Shown: positions 51,840 to 61,819 of the stretch, piece after piece
Numbering within the stretch: position 1 is the first letter of the stretch
Layout of the letters: every line of letters starts with the position of its first letter
Assembly (NCBI RefSeq): GCF_019884785.1
Contig: NZ_CP082326.1
Coordinates: 2,659,355-2,723,354 of the forward strand
DNA length: 64,000 nt
DNA from: Crassaminicella profunda
GTDB taxonomy: Bacteria > Bacillota > Clostridia > Peptostreptococcales > Thermotaleaceae
Reading direction: 5' to 3'
The notes under the pieces: generated by a model
Told to the model about the DNA's origin: nothing
The model's input: the letters and a program-made list of their open reading frames with translations, nothing else
Database searches by the model: none
Translations under genes and position numbers: made by a program

Positions 51840-52622
51840 CTAAAACTGTTTTTCATATGAATCTACAATGAAATCTTTCAGATTCAATAGTTGCTTTTTC
51901 CCTCTATTTCCTTTTATGGTGATTATTCTACCATCCTCAAGTTTTCTAATTATATAATCGCCTGTAAGTAGGTTATAGTCCTCTTCTTCATTAAGCATAT
52001 CATCATTAACATCTACAAAACCACCTTCTGTTGCTCCAATCAAGTACCAGCCATTATTTTGATAACGAAATCTATATTTTAAATACCATCTCTCACTAGA
52101 ACCTCCAAAGAACTTCAACATGATAGAACCTCTATCAATAATAATCTCATCAAAAGGATCACCAAAGGGTCCTCCTTCATTTCTTAACAAAATAGCTTTT
52201 TCTGCCTTTATTGATAGTGTATATGTACCGTCCTCATTCCCAAAGGCTATTAATAAATTTCTTGACGGAGCATATTCCATCTGATTAGTTTCCTCAATTA
52301 CAACCACTTTATCAATTATCCCATCTTTATTTAAATCGCCTTCTGCTGAAGCTAATTGACCATCACTTTTTTCTAATATGTGCCATCCTTTAGGTATGAA
52401 TGACGTTATGTCTTGAACATCATTCTCTGTTATAGTGTTACTTTGTGTCCCAACTCTAACATCAGAATTCAAATTCTCACTTAGTTTATCTTTTGATGCA
52501 ACATTTGTTTCAATTGAAGTCTGTTTGTCAGACTCCATTTTACTAATTTCATTTTTGTTTATACATCCAACTAACCCAATTAAACTAAATAGCACTACTA
52601 TTAATAACGGAATTCTTTTCAT
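51840..52622 (-). CDS. lipoprotein with a DxNxDGxxD calcium-loop-like motif
   Basis: Protein of 260 residues. Lipoprotein signal with lipobox LVGC, then a Ser/Thr-rich stretch (30-75) and a beta-rich domain with DLNKDGIIDKVVV, a FG-GAP-like or calcium-binding loop. The C-terminal part has IDRGSIMLKFFGGSSERWY. Function unknown; similar exported proteins are common in Clostridia. Convergent with the TSUP gene. Confidence 0.7.
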   Translation of the reverse strand: MKRIPLLIVVLFSLIGLVGCINKNEISKMESDKQTSIETNVASKDKLSENLNSDVRVGTQSNTITENDVQDITSFIPKGWHILEKSDGQLASAEGDLNKDGIIDKVVVIEETNQMEYAPSRNLLIAFGNEDGTYTLSIKAEKAILLRNEGGPFGDPFDEIIIDRGSIMLKFFGGSSERWYLKYRFRYQNNGWYLIGATEGGFVDVNDDMLNEEEDYNLLTGDYIIRKLEDGRIITIKGNRGKKQLLNLKDFIVDSYEKQF

Positions 52623-52815
52623 TTTATCTATCCCTTCAAATATATTTCATTGCACTAGATTATTTATTGCGAACCTTAGACCATAAAGATATCCTTACTA
52701 CAGTATTTCGTCTAATATTCTTAGCATTTCAGTCGTCCTACGTGTATTTTGTAAGATGAAGGAAATTCTATGTTAGGTGATGTTAGGTTTTATCCCTTTT
52801 TATGTTTCAATTGTT

Positions 52816-53007
52816 CTATTTACTTTTTCCTACAATCTTATCAAAGCGACTATCCATACAAACACTAATATCAGTTGTTATGAATTTTCCTTCGTGAAAA
52901 AGACTAAAAATTGTGGCAGATGAAGGAGCTGTTTGTGCTTGCTCCATACTTTCTAACTTTATAATCCGTAAAGGTAAATTTCGTTTTGTTGTAGCTTCAT
53001 TTAAAAA
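52816..53007 (-). pseudogene. C-terminal gene remnant with a YoaP/GNAT-like tail
   Basis: The last 63 residues of a minus-strand frame look coding (EATTKRNLPLRIIKLESMEQ, then FSLFHEGKFITTDISVCMDS and RFDKIVGK). This resembles the C-terminal tail of YoaP-like N-acetyltransferases, where A..PAPFTTF..F..GKF is followed by a kF.Kl end. Upstream of 53007 the same frame is only the shadow of the neighbouring membrane-protein gene. No start or N-terminal domain exists, so it is a 5'-truncated remnant. Family assignment is tentative. Confidence 0.4.
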
Positions 53008-53897
53008 ATTCCCGGTATCAGATGTGCAATATAAAGTCCAACACCAAAGGATACTGCATTTGCTGTTAACGCATATAGAGGTACAAGCCATTTTTTCCTT
53101 AATTCCCCACTGCTGTACTTGTGTAGAAAAACAGAATATACAACGGCTTCTATGATCAACACCAGTAATTCCATCCACACATAGTTAAATACAAACATCA
53201 TACTGCCTTGATAGTAGTTAATAATATTCAGTAAAATATTGAGTATCGACTGGGTTATGATATTTACAACTCCGATAATCAAAAGCTGTTTCTTCGCTTT
53301 GAAACAAAAAAATAATGCAATAAGAACTTCAATTGCTATGGTTAAAATAATTCTGCCAAATAGAGAAACAATCTCCCAAGTATAATCGTAATTTTTTTCT
53401 GCCTTTATAGTATCACTGATTGCAACAGATTGTATCTCCAAACCCTTTGCATCTACCTTATAGTAACTGTCAAAGGCATATTGCTCATAACTATCCTCGC
53501 TCACAACAAAGCTGTCCTGTTCAGGAAAATAGATTAATATTTTAAATTTGGGTGGAGGATAGTAGCCCCAAGTAAACTCGGAAGTATGGGTGCAGTTTTC
53601 AAAATACTGTAAAAAGTAAAACCCGTCTTTATCCTCATATGACAAAAATTTCTGCCAAATTGTATATTCTTCATCGCCCTCGTGGTAACGTTGATTATTA
53701 GAGTATTCACCTAACACCCTGTGCGGTCCCGTAGAGGATACTTCGGACAGCAAAGTCACATAATAACTTTCATCCTCCAGTCCCTCAAAATTAATCACAA
53801 TCGAAGGCTTGGGACCTATATCTGCATAGGCTGTTGTCAGCATGATAGTAAGCATTGTTGTAAAACATAACAAAATGAACAATATTTTCTTTTTCAT
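53001..53897 (-). CDS. secreted-domain membrane protein of unknown function
   Basis: Protein of 298 residues with a signal peptide (about 1-25, ending TTAYA), an extracellular beta-rich domain (about 26-165, with IVINFEGLEDESYYVTLLS and TSEFTWGYYPPPKFKI) and five to six membrane helices to the end. The combination is a recurrent Clostridia/Lachnospiraceae-type protein, but no function is known to me. Its 3' end touches the gene remnant at 52816-53007, which suggests that the remnant's 5' part was lost when this gene arrived. Confidence 0.7.
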   Translation of the reverse strand: MKKKILFILLCFTTMLTIMLTTAYADIGPKPSIVINFEGLEDESYYVTLLSEVSSTGPHRVLGEYSNNQRYHEGDEEYTIWQKFLSYEDKDGFYFLQYFENCTHTSEFTWGYYPPPKFKILIYFPEQDSFVVSEDSYEQYAFDSYYKVDAKGLEIQSVAISDTIKAEKNYDYTWEIVSLFGRIILTIAIEVLIALFFCFKAKKQLLIIGVVNIITQSILNILLNIINYYQGSMMFVFNYVWMELLVLIIEAVVYSVFLHKYSSGELRKKWLVPLYALTANAVSFGVGLYIAHLIPGIF

Positions 53898-54138
53898 AAG
53901 CTATACCTACCTCCCATTGTTATAAATAATCCTTATTTAGTACAGTTCAGTAAAATTTGCTTTGTTATCAAACATAACTGATAAAGCATCAAATATTTAT
54001 TTTATCCAAGCAAAAGATGAATGTCTATGAACACTGTTATAGGATCGTGGCAACTTCACTAGCCCTAAGTTACTTCTTTTTTCATACAAATTTCTTCACA
54101 AATAATCTATTTTATTATACAACAAATATCTGTTTTCT

Positions 54139-54950
54139 TTACGTACTCATTTGTTCTGCTAACTCTTTTCTCATTCGTTCATGATCTCTGTATTTTTTAT
54201 TACTATCATTATATGGCACATGCAGACAACACTCTGGTAGTGAACATTTCAAAATCTGGTTCATAAAATCTAATTTTTCTGGATAAATAATAAATAGTTC
54301 TCCATTGAGGTATCCTTCACGTTTCTGCTAAATGGCAAACTCATTTATAAATGCTTCATCTTCTGGCATCTTAATCTGTTCAAATAGTTCTTGTGGTAAA
54401 ATATTTCTAGCAATATTATATAATCCATGAGCCTCTAAACAAAAAAATTTATAAAGTTTAGGTCTATCATTTCTTCTTGAAGATTTACACACCTGATTTA
54501 ACTGAATACTTGCTTCCTCCATATTCTTATCATATAAAGCAACCAGAAATGCAACAATCGCTTTCTCCCATAATGACTTTTTCTGGTTTAATACTTTTTT
54601 TGCTTTCATAATTACACTTTCTGCATATTCATCTTTATGATACCAAAGAACAAATAATAAATTACTTGCTACCACAAAAGTAGGATATCCATTGCTACAT
54701 AATCCCACTTCTTCCGGATATGATTTCTCCAAAGCTTCTATATCATTACATCCCATGCAATCCATCACTTCCCAAAATTCACCTGAATGGTCATATCCGT
54801 TTGCACAAGATTCATCATCTCCTCCATTCTTTCAAATACAAAATACTTAATTGCACATAACGTTCTTGCTATCTTGAGATGTTCCACATGGTTTTCGTGG
54901 AATGTGTGAAAATAGTATATTATGTGCTTTTGTTGTAAGCTTCGAAGCAC
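54139..54950 (-). pseudogene. broken gene of unknown family (frameshift and in-frame stop)
   Basis: Three coding pieces line up. The first (from about 54880 to 54780) reads IARTLCAIKYFVFERMEEMM and shifts frame near 54775. The second (54768-54328) continues GEFWEVMDCMGCNDIEALEK up to MPEDEAFINEFAI and ends in TAG at 54330-54328. The third continues in the same frame without another stop for 62 codons (QKREGYLNGELFIIYPEKLD to RMRKELAEQM) and ends in TAA at 54139. One TGG-to-TAG change and one frameshift would restore a protein of about 250 residues. Helical, cysteine-bearing, possibly an immunity-type protein; no family is named with confidence. Confidence 0.65.
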
Positions 54951-54970
54951 TTACCCACTAATTTTCATTT
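54857..54970. repeat. dispersed repeat, copy A
   Basis: About 110 bases that align with the sequence at 55814-55912. The core GTTCCACATGGTTTTCGTGG contains a small dyad (CCAC...GTGG). It overlaps the 5' end of the broken gene at 54139-54950. Copies differ by point changes and one gap. Confidence 0.6.
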
Positions 54971-54980
54971 GTTTTCTTCT

Positions 54981-55751
54981 TCAAATATCAAAAATCCACG
55001 ATTTAACACAAGCAAAAAATTCACGAATATAATTATTTATAATTGTAGAAGTAGGAGTTCTACTAGACAATCCATATACTTTAAATCCCAAACTATTTGC
55101 AATTTTCTTCGCTCTCATCATATGAAAATCATTTGTAATTATCAATATAGATGTCTTTTTGTCTAGAAACTCATTCCCTATTAAATCCTTCGTATACTTA
55201 AAGTTTTCGTATGTACTAGTTGAACCCCTTTCAATTAAAATATTATTTTCTTTTGCACCCCGCTCTATCACATACTTCTTCATAGCATCCGCCTCTGATA
55301 TAGGCTCATCAGGACCTTGTCCCCCTGACATAATCACCTTTGCATCAGGATTTACTTCTAAATATTTCAGACTCGTATTAAGCCTTTTCTGTAATGATAG
55401 TCTAGGTCTAGCTTGTTTATCTATTGCCGCTCCTAAAACTACTACATAATCTACCTCCCCATAAAATTCACTTGTTCCATGATATATAACCATCATTTCA
55501 ACAAATATAAAAAATATCATTCCCACTAGGCCCATTCCCTTTATTATTTTTCGTATCTTTCTATTTTTTATAAATTCATATTCTGGATACTTTATTTTAA
55601 TACTAGAATAAAATATAAGAGCAAAACCAAAAATTCCTGGCAAAACAATTCCTACATTCATATTAGAATATAAGCTAAGAATCCAAGTATCCAAAATTCC
55701 TAATATACCTATCACCATTGATATAATATATAATCTTCCTTTTCTTTTCAT
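54981..55751 (-). CDS. YdcF/SanA-like (DUF218) membrane protein
   Basis: Protein of 256 residues. Three hydrophobic segments (about 8-28, 32-50, 73-92) precede a DUF218 domain: DYVVVLGAAI, RLNTSLKYLEVNPDAKVIMS, GGQGPDEPISEADAMKKYV, ERGSTSTYENFKY and ITNDFHMMRAKKIANSLGF. This family is linked to cell-envelope functions (SanA, ElyC) and can bind nucleotide-like ligands. It lies between the two copies of the dispersed repeat. Confidence 0.9.
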   Translation of the reverse strand: MKRKGRLYIISMVIGILGILDTWILSLYSNMNVGIVLPGIFGFALIFYSSIKIKYPEYEFIKNRKIRKIIKGMGLVGMIFFIFVEMMVIYHGTSEFYGEVDYVVVLGAAIDKQARPRLSLQKRLNTSLKYLEVNPDAKVIMSGGQGPDEPISEADAMKKYVIERGAKENNILIERGSTSTYENFKYTKDLIGNEFLDKKTSILIITNDFHMMRAKKIANSLGFKVYGLSSRTPTSTIINNYIREFFACVKSWIFDI

Positions 55752-55813
55752 GGCAAAACTCCTTCGCAGTCATTGCCAAACAAAATATCTAAAATTTTAT
55801 TTGGATTATTTAT

Positions 55814-55912
55814 AAAACGTCCTTGCTATATTCCAACGTTCCACATGCTTTTCGTGGACTGTATGCAAATAGCATGTTATAGGAAGTGCTGATGCTTCTC
55901 CCCTATAATTCT
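55814..55912. repeat. dispersed repeat, copy B
   Basis: Aligns with 54857-54970 over its whole length: both begin AACGT.CTTGCTAT, share GTTCCACATG.TTTTCGTGGA and continue TATG.AAATAG.ATGTTAT. Direct orientation, 950 bases apart, flanking the YdcF-like gene. No coding sense in this copy. Confidence 0.6.
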
Positions 55913-55978
55913 TCGTATCATATAAATGATAACATACATTAATTACTAAACTAATAAAAATAATGCTATTTTGTGTTT

Positions 55979-56530
55979 CTATTTAATAATGTTTCCACCC
56001 TTATCATAAAAGTTGTATTTCACCTTAACGTTACTATCTAAATCCTCAAAAAAGCTAATAGATGGGTTATCAGTAACTTCTTTTATTTGTATTTCTCCAT
56101 TTTTAGTTATTCGTTCTATGCTAGCAAGTTGAGAATTATTACTGATGATAACTAATTGTCTAGGTTGTGAAAAATCTCCTAATTTAAACTGAGAAAACTC
56201 ATACACTATAATATCAGTTGTTTCTTTAGTCGTTTTGTCTGCATCTATAGCATTAATAAATTCATAGTTGTCTTTTTTATTCACTTTAAAAAGAGCAAAT
56301 CCAAATTTTTCATATTTCTGTTCATCTTCTATTAAATAACCAACTAGTCTATAATCATCAACAACATCCATGTTATATACCACAACTGTTTCTTTAGCTT
56401 TAATCTGTTTTGAAATCATTTTTTCCATTGAAGCAATATCATTTTGGGGACGAGGCATATTTAATATGAAAACGCACACTATCAAAATAAAAATTGCAAG
56501 TATTGAAAAATTCAACTTCTTGTTCTTCAT
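55979..56530 (-). CDS. membrane-anchored protein of unknown function
   Basis: Protein of 183 residues from ATG 56530 (a run of eight G seven bases upstream). One N-terminal membrane helix (about 5-24), then an extracellular domain with [20 protein letters not shown] and [20 protein letters not shown]. The ATG overlaps the stop codon of the integrase remnant (ATGA), probably by accident of the insertion. Family not recognised. Confidence 0.6.
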   Translation of the reverse strand: MKNKKLNFSILAIFILIVCVFILNMPRPQNDIASMEKMISKQIKAKETVVVYNMDVVDDYRLVGYLIEDEQKYEKFGFALFKVNKKDNYEFINAIDADKTTKETTDIIVYEFSQFKLGDFSQPRQLVIISNNSQLASIERITKNGEIQIKEVTDNPSISFFEDLDSNVKVKYNFYDKGGNIIK

Positions 56531-56742
56531 AAAATCCCCCCCCACAAATCTAATGGACTTTCTATCTTACTTAAATTTTTCTTGCTTACATGCGTATAAA
56601 TTTCAGTAGTCTTTGAACTTTTATGTCCTAATAATTCCTGTATATATCTCAGTTCTGTCCCTCCTTCTAGTAAATGTGTAGCAAATAAATGCCTTAGTAT
56701 ATGAATAATCTTCCCTTTATTCGTCTTATTTTCTTTAGAAAT
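56527..56742 (-). pseudogene. C-terminal remnant of a tyrosine recombinase (XerC/D-like)
   Basis: Seventy-one codons on the minus strand encode the catalytic end of a phage-type integrase: [40 protein letters not shown] and PLDLW. The HxxR box, the GH histidine and the nucleophilic Tyr are all there. Upstream of 56742 the frame runs into stops, and a different frame (56694-56801) shows unrelated short coding. The N-terminal two-thirds are missing, so it cannot act. It marks an old insertion. Confidence 0.85.
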
Positions 56743-56950
56743 TCTTTATTATAATCAAAGTGTGCTTCAATTTCTTTTTCGTTTTTCTCTTCAACATTCA
56801 TTCTAATCCTTATTTCTAATTATATCTTATTTTGTATTATTATGTAAGTTTCCCCCGAGATATACTGAACCCACGTTCCCATCTACTTTTGTGTTATTTT
56901 TATAAAAAAATACTACTAACTTTACCATTATCTCTATACACATCTGCACA

Positions 56951-56980
56951 CAAAAAAACTTCAGCTTATTTGCTGAAGTT
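56951..56980 (-). terminator. terminator of the branched-chain amino acid operon
   Basis: Nine-base-pair perfect stem AACTTCAGC/GCTGAAGTT, six-base loop, seven T on the minus strand, 22 bases beyond the leuB stop. Confidence 0.92.
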
Positions 56981-57002
56981 CTCTCATTTTTTTCTTTATC
57001 AC

Positions 57003-58073
57003 TTATTTTAATGCTTCTCTAACTAATCTTCCCATTTCCTTTGTACCAACTACTTTTGCACCTTCACTAGCAATATCACCTGTTCGATAATTTTCATCTA
57101 GTACTTTTTTAACAGCTTCTTCGATAGTATCTGCTTCTTTTCCTAAATTGAAAGAATAACGAAGCATCATGGCAACTGAAAGAATCGTCGCAATAGGATT
57201 TGCCAAATCTTTTCCTGCAATATCTGGTGCTGAACCATGAACTGGCTCATACATACCTATGTTTCCTCCAAGACTTGCAGATGGTAACATTCCGATAGAA
57301 CCTGTAATCATACTTGCTTCATCCGATAAAATATCTCCAAACATATTTGTAGTAACGATTACATCAAATTGCTTTGGATCTCTTACAAGCTGCATGGATG
57401 CGTTATCTACATACATATGATTTAGGGTTACTTCAGGATAGTCTTTTGCTACCTCTTCAACAACCCCTCTCCAAAGTCTAGAGCTTTCTAGGATATTTGC
57501 TTTATCTACACTTGTTACCTTTTTGTCTCTCTTCATTGCAATTTCAAAGGCATCCTTTGCAATTCTTCTTACTTCTTCTTCACTGTATATTTCCACATCA
57601 TAGCCTGCTTTTCCCATTGGTGTATCCTTTTGTCCTCTTTCTCCAAAATAGATTCCACCTGTCAGCTCACGAACTACACAAATATCAAGTCCATCTCCTA
57701 TGATTTCAGGCTTTAGAGGACAAGCATCCTTTAATTGCTCAAAAAGGATTGCTGGACGAAGATTTGCATAAAGTCCTAATGATTTTCTAAGTCCTAGTAA
57801 TGCTTGTTCAGGTCTTTTATTCCCAGGAAGATTGTCCCACTTATCTCCCCCTACAGCACCTAAAAGTACTGCATCACTATCTTTACAAACCTTTAGCGTT
57901 TCTTCTGGAAGGGGCTCCCCATGTGCATCAATAGCACATCCTCCTGCTAAAACTTCAGTAAAGTTAAAATTATGTCCATAAAGTTCACCTATTTTTTCAA
58001 GTACTAAAGTAGTTTCCCTTACTACCTCAGGACCGATCCCATCTCCAGGAATAACTGCTATATTGTAATTCAT
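57003..58073 (-). CDS. leuB: 3-isopropylmalate dehydrogenase
   Basis: Protein of 356 residues, usual length. [43 protein letters not shown], and the metal/substrate motif [20 protein letters not shown] are conserved. It oxidises and decarboxylates 3-isopropylmalate (leucine) and 3-methylmalate (2-oxobutyrate for isoleucine) with NAD. AGGAGG lies before the ATG. Last gene of the operon, 93 bases behind leuD. Confidence 0.97.
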   Translation of the reverse strand: MNYNIAVIPGDGIGPEVVRETTLVLEKIGELYGHNFNFTEVLAGGCAIDAHGEPLPEETLKVCKDSDAVLLGAVGGDKWDNLPGNKRPEQALLGLRKSLGLYANLRPAILFEQLKDACPLKPEIIGDGLDICVVRELTGGIYFGERGQKDTPMGKAGYDVEIYSEEEVRRIAKDAFEIAMKRDKKVTSVDKANILESSRLWRGVVEEVAKDYPEVTLNHMYVDNASMQLVRDPKQFDVIVTTNMFGDILSDEASMITGSIGMLPSASLGGNIGMYEPVHGSAPDIAGKDLANPIATILSVAMMLRYSFNLGKEADTIEEAVKKVLDENYRTGDIASEGAKVVGTKEMGRLVREALK

Positions 58074-58166
58074 AGTATTTTCCTCCAGTTCTTCATTATT
58101 ATATCTACTAATCTTTTATCAAATTTTTTCTTTTCTTTCTTCTCTACTAAAAATGCTTATTACCTT

Positions 58167-58658
58167 TTACCCTAATTTCTCATTTACATAGTTCACAAGC
58201 CCATCTTTTGCTATAATCTCTTGGATAAATGGTGGGAAAGGTTCTGCATGATAAGTCTCATTCTTTGTTATATTCACAATGACACCTGTTTCAAAATCAA
58301 TTTCTACTTCATCATCTTTATCAATTCCTTTTACAGCTTCTTCACACTCAAGGATTGGAAGACCTATATTGAAAGCATTACGATAAAAGATTCTTGCGAA
58401 TGTTGCTGCAATGACACAAGATACACCACTAGCTTTAATAGCGATAGGTGCATGCTCTCTAGAAGAACCGCAGCCGAAGTTTTTATTGGCTACAATAATA
58501 TCATCCGTTTTTACATTTTCTGCAAAAGTTGCATCAATATCTTCCATACAATACTTTGCAAGCTCACTTGGCTCTGATGTATTTAAATATCTTGCTGGGA
58601 TAATAACATCTGTATCTACATTGTCTCCGTATTTAAAGACTTTTCCTCTTTTTTTCAT
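58167..58658 (-). CDS. leuD: 3-isopropylmalate dehydratase, small subunit
   Basis: Protein of 163 residues, the short type of LeuD paired with 420-residue Leu[38 protein letters not shown] and [13 protein letters not shown] are the swivel-domain signatures. With LeuC it isomerises 2-isopropylmalate, and in the citramalate route hydrates citraconate. One hundred bases behind leuC, own ribosome site AGGAGG. Confidence 0.97.
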   Translation of the reverse strand: MKKRGKVFKYGDNVDTDVIIPARYLNTSEPSELAKYCMEDIDATFAENVKTDDIIVANKNFGCGSSREHAPIAIKASGVSCVIAATFARIFYRNAFNIGLPILECEEAVKGIDKDDEVEIDFETGVIVNITKNETYHAEPFPPFIQEIIAKDGLVNYVNEKLG

Positions 58659-58758
58659 GTTGTTTCCTCCTGTCTTGTATACGTCTATTTGTGCTATCCG
58701 TATTTCAAAAAATTTTATATAAATTTTTTATTTTCTTCATAATATGTTCTACTATGCC

Positions 58759-60024
58759 TTAAACATCTAAGTCTTCAGGATTTGCAATCTTTCCTACTAC
58801 TGCTGAAGCTGCCGCTACTGCTGGACTTGATAGATAAACTTCTGATTCAGGATGTCCCATTCTTCCTACGAAGTTACGGTTTGTTGTAGCTACTGCTCTC
58901 TCACCCTTTGCAAGGATTCCCATATGTCCTCCAAGACATGGTCCACAGGTAGGTGTACTAAAAGCAGCTCCTGCTTCTACGAAAATTTCAGCTAAACCTT
59001 CCTTTATAGCTTGTAAATAAATCTTTTGTGTTCCTGGGAATATAATGGTTCTAATCCCTTTCGCAACCTTTCTACCTTTTAGAATTTCAGCTGTTACTCT
59101 TAAATCTTCTATTCTACCATTTGTACAAGAACCGATTACTACCTGATCAATCTTTACATCTCCTACTTCATCAATCGTTCTCGTATTATCTGGTAAATGT
59201 GGAAATGCTACTGTTGGTCTAATTTTACTTAAATCTATTTCATAAACTTCGTCATATTCTGCGTCCTCATCAGGTGCATAAACTGTATATTCTTTTTTAC
59301 TATGCTCCTTGATATATTCAATAGTCTTTTCATCTACCATGAAAATTCCATTTTTTCCGCCTGCTTCTATTGCCATATTTGCCATAGATAAACGATCATC
59401 CATAGATAAATGTTTTAATCCTTCTCCCATAAACTCCATAGATTTATAAAGGGCTCCGTCTACACCGATCATACCGATAATATGAAGAATCACATCTTTT
59501 CCACTTACCCATTTTTGAGGCTTTCCTTTTAATTCAAACTTTAGAGCATTAGGCACTTTAAACCAACATTTTCCTCTTGCCATTCCAGCTGCCATATCTG
59601 TACTTCCTATTCCTGTTGAAAATGCACCTAATGCACCATAAGTACAAGTATGTGAATCAGCACCTATAACTACATCCCCTGCTACAACTAATCCCTTTTC
59701 AGGTAGTAGTGCATGCTCAATTCCCATCTCTCCTATTTCAAAATAATTTTCGATTTCCTTTTCATAAGCAAATTCACGAATCATTTTACACTGTTCTGCT
59801 GCTTTGATATCCTTATTAGGTGTAAAGTGATCTGGTACAATGACTACCTTGTTTTTATCAAAAACTTCCTTTGCTCCCATTTTTCTAAATTCTTTTACAG
59901 CAACAGGTGTTGTAATATCATTTCCAAGTACTATATCTAAATTAGCTTCAATAAATTGTCCTGGTCTTACTTCTTCAAGTCCTGCATGTGCTGCTAATAT
60001 TTTTTGCGTCATGGTCATTCCCAT
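58759..60024 (-). CDS. leuC: 3-isopropylmalate dehydratase, large subunit
   Basis: Protein of 421 residues of the aconitase family. Fe-S ligands are visible in [10 protein letters not shown] and [10 protein letters not shown], with [20 protein letters not shown]. It starts four bases behind the cimA stop with AGGAGG 8 bases upstream. Acts with LeuD on isopropylmalate and citraconate/methylmalate. Confidence 0.97.
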   Translation of the reverse strand: MGMTMTQKILAAHAGLEEVRPGQFIEANLDIVLGNDITTPVAVKEFRKMGAKEVFDKNKVVIVPDHFTPNKDIKAAEQCKMIREFAYEKEIENYFEIGEMGIEHALLPEKGLVVAGDVVIGADSHTCTYGALGAFSTGIGSTDMAAGMARGKCWFKVPNALKFELKGKPQKWVSGKDVILHIIGMIGVDGALYKSMEFMGEGLKHLSMDDRLSMANMAIEAGGKNGIFMVDEKTIEYIKEHSKKEYTVYAPDEDAEYDEVYEIDLSKIRPTVAFPHLPDNTRTIDEVGDVKIDQVVIGSCTNGRIEDLRVTAEILKGRKVAKGIRTIIFPGTQKIYLQAIKEGLAEIFVEAGAAFSTPTCGPCLGGHMGILAKGERAVATTNRNFVGRMGHPESEVYLSSPAVAAASAVVGKIANPEDLDV

Positions 60025-60027
60025 AAG

Positions 60028-61611
60028 CTATTCCTCCTCTTTTTCTAAATCTTTTATAAGCTTATATTCAATAGAATCTATTAGTGCAATCATACTTGCT
60101 TCAATAATATTAGTGGATACCCCTACCATACTCCACACTTCTTTTCCATCAGTAGATTCAATGAGTACTCTTACCTTTGCTGCTGTTGCATCTTCAGCAT
60201 TTAATACTCTTACCTTATAATCTGATAAATGTACCTCTTTTAAATTTGGATAAAATACTTCTAGCGCCTTTCTTAAGGCTTTGTCTAATGCATTTACAGG
60301 CCCGTTTCCTTCTGTAGCAGTCATTTCTTCTTTTCCATCTACCATTACTTTAATCAGAGCTGAAGAACTACATTCTCTATTATTAGCAGGTTCTTCCTCA
60401 ATCACTTTGTAATATTTTAATTCAAAGAAGGGTTTATATTTTCCTAAATGCTTTCTGATAATTAACTCAAACGCACTTTCTGCTCCCTCAAATTGATACC
60501 CCTTATGTTCAAGTCTTTTAAGCTTATCCATAATTTCTTGCGTTTTTGGTGAACTTTTAGTCATATTTTTATCTATCTTTTGAATTAATGGAAGAATAGT
60601 AGTTTTTCCTGAAACCTCTGACATTAAAAATCTTCTTCTATTCCCCACAAATTCCGGATTCATGTGCTCAAAAGAATGGGAAGCTTTGTTTACTCCATCA
60701 ATATGCATACCACCCTTATGGGCAAAAGCACTATTCCCCACATAAGGCATACTGCTATCTAGCTGAATATTGGTTATTTCGGCAACATATCTTGCACTCG
60801 TTGTAAGTTTCTCCAAATTTTCATTAGGTATGCAATAAAGCCCATTCTTCATTTGTATATTTGGAATCAATGTAGAAAGATTTGCATTGCCACATCTCTC
60901 TCCAATACCAATAAAGGTTCCTTGGATCTGCACAGCCCCAGCTTCTACTGCCATAACGGAGTTTGCAACAGCCATGCCACAATCATTATGACAATGGATT
61001 CCTACTTCTACAGGAAAAGTTTCTACCACTTTTTTTGTCACTTCATATATTTCATTTGGAAAAGTGCCTCCATTAGTATCACATAATACTAAACTATCTG
61101 CGCCTCCATCCACTGCTGCTCTTAATACTTCAAAAGCATAGGATGGGTTTTCTTTATATCCGTCAAAGAAGTGCTCTGCATCAAAGACAACTTCTTTTTC
61201 TTCACTTTTAAAAAATTGTATGGTTTCTTTGATCATTTTTAAATTTTCTTCTAGAGAAGTTTTAATAATCTCTGTCACATGAAAGTCCCATGATTTTCCG
61301 AATATGGCTACTACTTCTGTATTGGCTGTAAGGAGGGATTTTACATTTTCATCCTCTGAAACTTTTACTCCTTTTCTTCTAGTACTTCCAAAAGCTACTA
61401 GTTTTGAATTTTTCAAATCTATTTCTGTTACCTTTTTAAAAAATTCTAAATCTTTAAAGTTAGACCCAGGGTTTCCTGCTTCAATATAGCTTATCCCTAA
61501 ATCATCCAACGCTTTTACTATTTTTATCTTATCTTCAACAGAAAAGGAAACGCCCCCACCTTGAGCTCCATCCCTTAAGGTGGAATCAAATATTTTTACT
61601 TTATTCGCCAT
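60028..61611 (-). CDS. cimA: (R)-citramalate synthase
   Basis: Protein of 527 residues from ATG 61611 (AAAGGAGG upstream; 11 residues earlier in frame are not conserved). It carries the HMGL-like domain FDSTLRDGAQGGGVSFSVED, IHCHNDCGMAVANSVMAVEA, and a C-terminal LeuA dimer/regulatory domain (from about 395). The GGGVSFSVEDK version, EAGNPGSNFKDLEFF and the 527-residue length match CimA (TIGR00977 type), not LeuA. It condenses acetyl-CoA with pyruvate to citramalate, opening a threonine-independent route to isoleucine. A feedback-sensitive C-terminal domain suggests isoleucine inhibition. No leuA is in the window. Confidence 0.93.
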   Translation of the reverse strand: MANKVKIFDSTLRDGAQGGGVSFSVEDKIKIVKALDDLGISYIEAGNPGSNFKDLEFFKKVTEIDLKNSKLVAFGSTRRKGVKVSEDENVKSLLTANTEVVAIFGKSWDFHVTEIIKTSLEENLKMIKETIQFFKSEEKEVVFDAEHFFDGYKENPSYAFEVLRAAVDGGADSLVLCDTNGGTFPNEIYEVTKKVVETFPVEVGIHCHNDCGMAVANSVMAVEAGAVQIQGTFIGIGERCGNANLSTLIPNIQMKNGLYCIPNENLEKLTTSARYVAEITNIQLDSSMPYVGNSAFAHKGGMHIDGVNKASHSFEHMNPEFVGNRRRFLMSEVSGKTTILPLIQKIDKNMTKSSPKTQEIMDKLKRLEHKGYQFEGAESAFELIIRKHLGKYKPFFELKYYKVIEEEPANNRECSSSALIKVMVDGKEEMTATEGNGPVNALDKALRKALEVFYPNLKEVHLSDYKVRVLNAEDATAAKVRVLIESTDGKEVWSMVGVSTNIIEASMIALIDSIEYKLIKDLEKEEE

Positions 61612-61642
61612 TTTGTGCCTCCTTTCGCCCGTATTTGGTTGC

Positions 61643-61669
61643 AAAAATGCCCCTGAAGTTTATTCAGGG
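61643..61669 (-). promoter_or_regulatory. hairpin with T tract between ilvB and cimA, possible attenuator
   Basis: On the minus strand CCCTGAA/TTCAGGG with loop TAAAC is followed by GCATTTTTGC, and lies about 25 bases before the cimA ribosome site. Within the 208-base gap it is the only structured element. It could end ilvCB transcripts or act as an attenuator for cimA-leuCDB. No T-box consensus (AGGGTGGTACCGCG) was found. Confidence 0.4.
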
Positions 61670-61819
61670 ACCTTCGAGAGTTTTTTACATTTTTTCTCTA
61701 TTTGCCCATTCAGATTTCTCGATTTATCAAATATATAGTAATTAAGTCTTTATATTCTTCTATCATTTAATGGTGTCTATTTTAAAATGCAAAATAGTTA
61801 TTATAATTCCTAAATCTAC

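Noticed and set aside
53008-53178. N-terminal half of the ORF ending at 52816
   Set aside because: It is the out-of-frame shadow of the membrane-protein gene at 53001-53897; only the last 63 codons look coding.
61643-61819. T-box riboswitch upstream of cimA
   Set aside because: The conserved antiterminator sequence and a specifier stem are absent; only a simple hairpin is visible.
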